64,000 bases of DNA. Origin: Phlebiopsis flavidoalba (lineage: Eukaryota > Basidiomycota > Agaricomycetes > Polyporales > Phanerochaetaceae). Positions 57,130 through 64,000 of the stretch are shown here, piece after piece. Numbering within the stretch: the first letter of the stretch is position 1; each line of letters starts with the position of its first letter. The translations under genes were made by a program, and so were the position numbers. The notes beneath the pieces were generated by a model. The model ran no database searches and was not told the DNA's origin. It worked only from the letters and a program-made list of their open reading frames with translations. Where the stretch lies: assembly GCA_035772785.1 (NCBI GenBank), contig JAOCPU010000017.1, positions 496,001-560,000 on the forward strand, in the 5' to 3' direction.

Positions 57130-57640
57130 CAACACTTTGCAAGTGTATATCTTTGACACTGAACTTTACTATTATCTATTGACACTATGAGATATGTGTC
57201 AGTCTCTGACCTAAATCTCAAATGTAATTATATCACATTCACCGTCATTTAATAACATTATAGCATATGTGTCAATTTCTGACCTGAGTCTCAAGTGTAA
57301 TTATATCACATGTAGCACAAATTCAGAGACATTCATAATTTCCTAGTAGATGGTGAGCCAGCTTCTCATGAGTTTTATGCATTTCTCTTTTTAAAAAAAA
57401 TTATCTTGACACTTTACAAGTGTATACATCTGACACTGGACTTCACCGTCATTTAATAACACTATAGCATATGTGTCAATTCCTGACCTGAGTCTCAAGT
57501 GTAATTAATATCACATGTAGCACAAGTTCAGAGGCATTCATAATTTCCTAAGAGGTGGTGAGCAGCTTCTCATGAGTTTTATGCATTTCTCTTTTTTAAA
57601 AAAAAATCATCTTGACACTTTACAAGTGTAAACCTATGAC
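57130..57640. repeat. Tandem repeat, about 200-bp unit, 2-3 copies
   Basis: Blocks with TTTATGCATTTCTC, TTGACACTTTACAAGTGTA, CACCGTCATTTAATAACA, TATAGCATATGTGTCAATT, GACCTGAGTCTCAAGTGTAA, ATCACATGTAGCACAA and CATTCATAATTTCCTA recur in the same order at about 57137-57410 and 57410-57640. The first copy is rearranged. No coding sequence lies inside. The inverted word TGACACTTTACAAGTGTA suggests a transposon-end origin. Confidence 0.7.
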
Positions 57641-57953
57641 ATATAGTTGAAAGTGTTGTAACAACATATTACACTATTCCAACTGTAAAATGTTCACACT
57701 AGTGTAAATTTTTGTAAATGAGATATAAAATTAAGCGCAACTATGTGCATATCCTGCATGAGAGCTAGCTTAGCAGGTTCAGAATTTACACATGTCACTG
57801 TTTAACATATTGGCCAAACTGTGGTGATTTGACATATTCACATTCTATTTTATTGTGGACATATGGGCAGTACTGTCAAATATTGCCATGACCCTGTCAT
57901 GACAGTTTCATACCTTCAAAATGTCACAATATTACACAATAGTATCTATCAGG
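57641..57953. other. AT-rich spacer downstream of the Crypton
   Basis: Holds short palindromic words (GACAGTACTGTC near 57868, CCTGTCATGACAG near 57892) and no open frame. It is the 3' flank of the minus-strand Crypton gene. Confidence 0.4.
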
Positions 57954-60717
57954 CTAATACAATATTTGAATACATACAAAAACTATATAATTACTGCTTG
58001 GACCACTAGATATAGAAACACCACATGCTATCCGTACTTCTCTGACTTTCTTAACAAGTTTTGTCCACTGGTTACAAAGATCTGGAAACCGCTTTTCAAA
58101 ACTCCTCAGCATTGCCTCCACATTCAATCTCATACTCCTCCACTACGTGCTTGATCATTGTAAACTTTTGAGCCTCACTCCGGTATTCTCCCGGTTGATA
58201 TAGCTCTACCCATTTCTTCAATGGTACCGTAAGCCCCTTTTGTGGTTCTCCATGCTGCCAGTAGGCTAAGGCATCATCTAAACTTCGCGTAGTTGGAATA
58301 CGCTGAGAAAATCGTCGCCGAGGAGTTGGAGTAGATGGAGGTATAGTTGGAAGTATTTTGGATAATGCAGATATGTGATGATGTGTGGGAGTTTTTAGTT
58401 GCTTCTTTTTGTGTAGTTAGGGCCATATTCTGCAAGTATTGGGTAACGGTGTAGTCTAATGTGATGGATGGCATAGAAGGAGGTAGAAGTGGAGGTAATT
58501 GTATGGAATGTAATCCTGGGTGTGGTTCAACCAGTGAACTACTAGTTGTTGATAGAGATGCTTGTAGTCCAATGGGAGCTAGGGCCAGCTTTAGACTATA
58601 GAAACAGGAGTTGCAAAAGTGAGGGAAAATCTGGAAGTATATCAAATAAAATTTGGAATAATAGTTAAGCTTTTGACAATAATACGTACAGGGCTGGCTA
58701 TGACTTCTAGGTGCTTGGCTACCATAGAAGTCATAGAAGACTGCTGAGGAGTTAGAATAGAAGTGATGCTGTGGATTAAACCTTGTTGAAATTCCAAGAG
58801 GTCATTACGTCAGACAAATTCTGAAGGATCATGCTGCGCAGGAGTGGCTTGAGTAGGATGCCTTCCCATGAATGTTTCATAGCGATCTGATGCACGATCT
58901 TCCATAAGAATATCAGAGAAACCTTCTTCATAGCTCATCAGCTCATCAAGCAAATAGCGCATAATGGTGCCGACCTTAGTATAATAAATTTAGTATTTTG
59001 GAAATATAGTCTCCAAGAACACTTATGTTCTCGTTTGATAACCAACCACCCCACCATTTTACCGCCTTAAGGCTCCATTTTCTCTCGTCCCATATAAAGC
59101 GATATTGAGCTCCTCCGCGTCGGAAACAATGAGTGGTGAATTTGCCGCTCCGTCCAGCAAGTACGCCAGATTGTTCTACCACAATATCCAAAAGCACCTT
59201 TGATATCTGATCGGTTCATTGCTTTTCCGAACTTTGAGCTGGCCAGTAGACGCAATCACAGCAAAAAAAACACAAAGTCGTCTTCAGAAAGAGGCCGGTT
59301 CTAGCAATGCTTGCAAATGATGACGCCAGATATTAAGATGGTTAAAAAGGCATTCATTTCAGGATGCTTAAGATTAGGTGGAAGAGAAAGTAGTCTTGGC
59401 CTCTGTGCGTAAGCGTTAGTATAATATTACAGTTATTTATGAAAATAAATCAGATGGACTTGCCTTTCGTGGGATCCTGTTAGTTTTTGCGGAAAATAAG
59501 ACTGACTTATATAATAGACATTTCCTGTTTGTGATAATAGATCAAACTGGATATGCTTGAACTGTAAATTAATCAGTTCATTATTTCTGTAATCTATGTC
59601 AGTAAATGGTTACTGTCAGATGTCAGATTTTTAACAACATACACGTATCCATATAACATGATGGCCAAGGATGAAAATGCCTTGAAGTAAAGGCAGCGTG
59701 TTTTTACCAAGGAGGTTTTCTGCTTCACTTGTACAAAGCCAAGCATAAATAATTGCGAGGTCTTTTGGAAGCATAGGTAATGCCTGGACCGTTATACTGA
59801 GGCGGTTGCTTCTGTTTTTTCAGTGATTCAAAGTAGGCCTTGAATTGAAACTGGAATACTGGGTTTCCACTCCATTTCTGTGTGGTGAGGGGTCGAATGT
59901 CCAGCTATTTCCTTAGCTGCCTAGGACCCTAAGTATTGCATATTTAATAAAAAATCATGTTCCAATTATATAGATGACGTACATCTCAAAATAGTTCTTG
60001 AAAGCTGAACGCACTCCTTCAGCAGTAGAAAATCCAAGCCTTGATGTTCAGATTTGTAGGCAAGGTATAGACGGAGAACAGTGGGGTATGCTCTTCTAAT
60101 TTGTCAAAAGCTCCAGAAAAGCAAGCACGGCTGTCTCCATCCTGCTCTGAATCTGCAAACACTAAGTGAATTGGTTTATCAGAGAAAATGAATGATCACA
60201 CCTTCTTGCTCTATTGTATCCTCTTTTACCCAGTCTTCTAGCCATTTCTTGCCTGCTTTAACATAACTGGCATATAGCTTTGTTGTGCGCTTAGATTTAT
60301 TATACCAGTCTTCCATAGTCAAGCGGCTTTTTTCCAATAGAGAATGAGTTGTTAGTGTATCAACACTTTCCACTAAGGAATTTTCAGGCTCCTTAGGAAG
60401 AGTCTCACTGCCTACTAACATACAAGGTTTTTAGATGGTAAAGAATCATAGTCATAACTTCTTTTTGACGTGCCCAGATTTGACGTACCTGGACTTTCTT
60501 CTGAGGAGCCATAGTCTTTAAGAAAACCCCCCTCTTCATGAACCCCTTCCATTTAGTCGCATCCCCTTTTTATGACCTCTTCCACGCCTTTTTCCACACC
60601 CTCTTCTACGCCCTCTTCCATGCCCTCTTCCATGCTTTTCACCAATTCCTCTGCCACGCACTTGCCCATGGCCTCTACTACGGCCTCCGTTTGTTCGGTT
60701 ATCTTCTGCTTGATCAT
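57954..60717 (-). mobile_element. Crypton transposon with tyrosine recombinase and GCR1_C-like domain
   Basis: Minus strand from ATG 60717 (MIKQKITEQTEAVVEAMGKC). A Glu/Gly repeat follows (about 60640-60560, MEEGMEEGVEEGVEKG). Then come LYASYVKAGKKWLEDWVKE (N-terminal DNA-binding type), FSTAEGVRSAFKNYFEM, KWSGNPVFQFQFKAYFESL and LPMLPKDLAIIYAWLCT. The catalytic block is FTTHCFRRGGAQYRF...WGGW (HxxR and Trp) and, after an intron, TIMRYLLDELMSYEE with the nucleophile Tyr. The C-terminal part (about 58260-57990), LAYWQHGEPQKGLTVPLKKW, YRSEAQKF and EIECGG, is GCR1_C-like. The stop is at 57954-57956. Cryptons move by YR-mediated recombination and have no inverted termini. Introns are present (for example 60179-60143). 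Some frame breaks exist, so activity is doubtful. Confidence 0.8.
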
Positions 60718-61400
60718 AGCTTGGAAGTGGTTGATAGCGTATTGTGAGAATCAGTGATATTTTCAAAAAGGATTGAGAGAGGTCATAGCAAAGCAGTTTG
60801 GATTGGGAGATGTCATGGAGTTGTCAAAACAAGTCACCAAATGCCTAGCCAATCTAAGCGCTACTGCATTTCACCATTCACGTGCCAAAATGAGATATAA
60901 TTATAGTAAACCACTGGTCACAATTATACATTTGGGTTTTGTGTTGAGACGCCACATACTCTATTAGGTGTATTACATTAACGGTTACAGAACAGTGGTA
61001 AGATCTGACGGCTTAGAGAGGCGCCGGCAAACTGTCAGATTTACAAAGGATAAAGGTGTCTAATAGGCACCTTGTAAATCAAGGGAGTCTAAGGACCAAC
61101 TTTATACTACTACAGAGTCTATTTCAAATACACAGCTGAGGCTGACAAAGCATGTCCGAGGCTGAGTCATTGTACAATACTAAGGCTGAGTAATCTGCTG
61201 ACTGATAAGTCACGTGCTTGATGATGTCATAGTTCTCGAATCTTCTAGCACCTTCCATGTCACATGACCAATCTAACTAATACTACAAGGAATTCGAATA
61301 TTGTCTTTGGGGAATTAAGTGTTGTTCATGGTACAACCTACCGTGCTCGATATGAGATGACCCCACCTCATACGTAACCGTTTGAGCGCTGTTCTCTTAG
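60718..61400. other. Non-coding flank
   Basis: Includes CTGTCAGATTTACAAAGG and AGGCACCTTGTAAATC (61030-61078), similar to words near 40754. No gene is present. Confidence 0.4.
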
Positions 61401-61410
61401 CCAACTCATG

Positions 61411-61786
61411 ACAGTATTTTATATATAGCTAAGACAAAAAAAAATCAATATTCATCCAATAATGATATCAAATACATACTATGCATACCTTTTATACAAT
61501 TACTCATGAATCAAGATATTTTATCCATAGTATGTAAAAAAAAATGCATATCTTTTTCTTTAGTTGTGCAATAAAGAAATCTTCCCATTAGTGCCATTTT
61601 AATGTATTAAACCAGCATAGTTGCCATATATGATATATATGTAAATCTTGAAAATGATATTCATTACTATAGTATTCTACAAAAAAAAATTGCTTTTCCT
61701 ATAGTTGCTCATATGAATATCTTACAATATATCCTTGAGATACTCAATATCCAAGTGTGACACATTTTGTCAGTCACTGTAAATAG
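61411..61786 (-). mobile_element. AT-rich MITE, inverted copy
   Basis: Reads in minus orientation relative to the next copy. The outer end at 61786 is TTTGTCAGTCACTGTA and the inner landmarks are ATGATATCAAATACAT and TACAATTACTCATGA. The left end (about 75 bp) is missing compared with the copy at 63698. TA beside the CAGTGACTGAC terminus suggests a Tc1/mariner-like element. Confidence 0.6.
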
Positions 61787-61792
61787 CATGTA

Positions 61793-62185
61793 CAGTGACT
61801 AACAAAAGTGTGCCACATTTGGATATTGAGTATCCCAAGAATATTTTGTCAGATATTCATCTGAGCAGCAAATAAAAGGCTATATTCCTTATAGAATACT
61901 ATACCAAGAAAGATGTTTTTCAGAATCTACACATATACCATATATGGTAGCTATCATTGTGTAATAAGCAAATACATTGAAATTATGTTAGTTAAAGATT
62001 TTCTTTATTCTTAGTAAAATATTTTGAGAAATGAGTGACTATATGAAAAAGCATGCATAATATGTAAATAATATGATTATAAAGTAAATATTAATTCTTT
62101 GTGTTAGAGCTATGTATTGAATACTATTTGATTTATGTTGGCTATAATAGAATATATAGTACTATCTGATTTTTGTCAGCTATAT
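61793..62185 (+). mobile_element. AT-rich MITE, about 390 bp
   Basis: Starts CAGTGACTAACAAAAGTGTG after TA and ends ATTTTTGTCAGCTA. Internal landmarks are GGATATTGAG, CATGCATAATATG and TTGATTTATGTTGGCTA. Head-to-head with the preceding copy it forms a palindrome at about 61736-61852. Confidence 0.65.
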
Positions 62186-62192
62186 AAAAATA

Positions 62193-63118
62193 CAGTGACT
62201 GACAAAAATGTATCATACTTGGATATTGAGCATCTAAAGAATATATTATAAGATGTTCATATGAGCAACTACAGAAAAGCAAAATCTTTTTGTGAAATAC
62301 TATGGTAGTGAACATTATTTTATAATTACAGATATACTATATATGGCAATTATGATGATATAATAAATAAATACATTAAAAACCGCACTAAAGAGAGATT
62401 TATTTATTACACAACCAAAGAAAAAGATATGCATTTTACGCACTATTGATAAAAATATCTTGATTTCTGAATAATTGTATAAAAAGCATGCATAATACAT
62501 ATTTGACATTATTATGGAATGAATATTAATTCTTTTTTGTCACAGCTATATACAAAATACTATTTAATTTATATTGGCTGTAACAAAATATTGTTGCGGA
62601 GGCAATGGCTTGACGCACACACAGGGCAAAGTACAAAGAGTAATGTAAAAGTAAGCAAACTCAATGTTAGCAGGCAGCGAAGGCCCGTGCACCATAGGTT
62701 TTGGTCAAAGCTAGCGGCACGCAGGTTGAGCTAAGTCCAATGACCAAGTTAGTATTTATGTATGTATATACAGACATTGGAGCTACCTAAGTTCAATAAC
62801 CAAGAGGTTGAGATAAGGACTTAGGCAGCGGTAGGCCACGCTTAAATACTAGTTTCACCGGAACAATTACTAAGTCTATGGAAACAAATAGAAACTATAA
62901 AGAAATTCTGAGTCATGCCTGAGTCATTGACTGAGTAAGCATGTTAGTATGTATGACTAAGTGGGGCTAGACTCTGAGAAGTCATCTACGGTGACTACAT
63001 GCTGTGCCTTTGGACAGGAAGGGGCCACTTCAGGTCATGCAGGGCATTATACTAAGTCAAAAAATTGGTGGGTGTTTGCGCACACTGCGACAAAATATGT
63101 GGTAACGTCTAATTTTTG
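62193..63118 (+). mobile_element. AT-rich MITE interrupted by a solo LTR
   Basis: Starts CAGTGACTGACAAAAATGTA and ends ATTTTTGTCAGCTA. Without the 501-bp insert (62592-63092) and one target copy it is about 420 bp and collinear with the 61793 copy. Confidence 0.65.
62592..63092. mobile_element. Candidate solo LTR (501 bp)
   Basis: Begins TGTTGCGGAGG and ends CACTGCGACA (TG...CA with TGTTGCGG versus complement TGTCGCAG). It is flanked by direct repeats AAATAT (62586-62591 and 63093-63098). Base composition is clearly higher in GC than the surrounding MITE. No coding sequence or second LTR is present, so a recombined single LTR is the simplest reading. Confidence 0.55.
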
Positions 63119-63251
63119 TCAGCTATAGAAAAATCAAATACCTGAATGTGCAAGAAAAAAAAGCAAGTATCTCATTGTAAAGTGTGGCAGATTACAAATA
63201 AAATTATATTTTTACCTTGCTGGCTTTAAATTATTGTGACTTATAATATAT

Positions 63252-63600
63252 ACAGTAACTGACAAAAGTGTGTCATACTTAAATATTGAGCACTCACAAA
63301 ATTGTAAATAAGATATCCATAAAAAAAAGCTATCGCAAAACTATAATGAGAATTGTGTAGAGTAGCATAAAGAGCATCCTTTGATATATACACATATACC
63401 ATAAGTGGTAATAGCTATTGGATAATGAGCAAATGTATTAAATTTGCTTTTATTAAAGATTCTGTTATTGTATAGTAATAAAAATAGTTTGCATTTGAAA
63501 ATTAATATTGAAAAATACCTTGATACTATTTTTATAATGTATATATAATGCATTACAGCTTACCATGGCTAGCTACACATTATAGCTACAACAATTTAGA
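63252..63600 (+). mobile_element. AT-rich MITE copy within a larger inverted structure
   Basis: Starts CAGTAACTGACAAAAGTGTG. The sequences on either side (about 63121-63245 and 63590-63715) are inverted relatives of each other (TGTAAAGTGTGGCA, TACAAATAAAAT, ACCTTGCTGGCT), so this copy sits inside a bigger fold-back element. Confidence 0.5.
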
Positions 63601-63697
63601 GCAAGCAAGGTCAAAATGGGATTTTATTTGTAACTTGCCACACTTTACAGCATATTATACCCGTCTATTTTTTCACACATTCAGTGTTTTTTTCTCT

Positions 63698-64000
63698 ATA
63701 GCTGACAAAAATCAGATACTACCATCCGTTACCCCATTATAGTCAATATAAATTAAATAGTATTTTATATATAGCCTGTGACAAAAAGAATCAACATTTC
63801 ATTCAATAATGATATCAAATACATATCATGCATGCTTTTTATACAATTACTCATGAGTTAAGATATTCTATTAATAGTACATAAAATGCATATCTTTTCA
63901 TTTGGTCGTATAAATAAAAGCAATGCTTCCATTAGTGCAGTTTTAATGTATTTGTTTATCATATCCATCATAGCTGCCGTATATGGTATATATGTTAATC
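63698..64000 (-). mobile_element. AT-rich MITE, inverted copy, cut by the window end
   Basis: Begins TAGCTGACAAAAATCAGATA and continues collinear with the 61411 copy (GATATCAAATACAT, TACAATTACTCATGA, TTAATGTATTTGTTT) to the last base of the window. Confidence 0.6.

Overview
The window looks like nuclear DNA of a filamentous basidiomycete, probably an agaricomycete of the mushroom or polypore type. Genes are split by many short GT-AG introns (about 50-70 nt). Fungal-type TRK potassium carriers, alpha-arrestins, F-box and MYND proteins and omega-like GSTs sit close together on both strands, and a Crypton tyrosine-recombinase transposon is present. No species can be named from the sequence alone.

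The window has two compartments. From 1 to about 40.7 kb it is GC-rich and gene-dense. In order it carries: an isocitrate-lyase/PEP-mutase family enzyme (+), a cytochrome b2-type L-lactate dehydrogenase (+), translation factor eIF4G (+), a TRK potassium transporter (-), an alpha-arrestin (-), dynactin p25/DCTN5 (+), an APH-fold kinase-like protein (-), a MYND-finger protein (+), an F-box protein (-), leucine carboxyl methyltransferase 1 (-), TIM22 (+), an unrecognised gene (+), a TMEM70-like mitochondrial protein (-), mitochondrial Hsp70 (+), the ubiquitin-like protein UBL5/HUB1 (+), a PTH2/PTRHD1-type protein (-), a small secreted protein (+) and two tandem omega-like GSTs (-). Several belong to mitochondrial biogenesis (TIM22, mtHsp70, TMEM70-like), but there is no operon-like organisation. 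Nearly every conserved gene needs several single-base corrections to read through. This pattern fits uncorrected long-read assembly error better than real decay, so exon boundaries are given only where the splice signals are clear.

From 40.7 to 64 kb the sequence is AT-richer and dominated by repeats. Two copies of a 2.5-kb non-coding transposon with long terminal inverted repeats and target-site duplications flank a decayed gene that resembles the fungal TET/JBP-like 2OG-Fe(II) oxygenases. Beyond them lie a 20-bp minisatellite, an unknown gene with a coding 33-bp repeat, a poorly resolved spliced region, about 200-bp tandem repeats, a Crypton with recombinase and GCR1_C-like domains, and a cluster of AT-rich MITEs with a nested solo LTR.

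The most interesting observation is in the gene-rich half. A 612-bp hAT-like MITE with perfect 8-bp target-site duplications sits inside a coding exon of the PTH2/PTRHD1 gene. The duplicated target supplies both a GT (read with the element's own TAGTG terminus) and an AG. Splicing at these sites would remove the whole insertion and restore the reading frame exactly. This is what a newly born, transposon-derived intron (introner) should look like.
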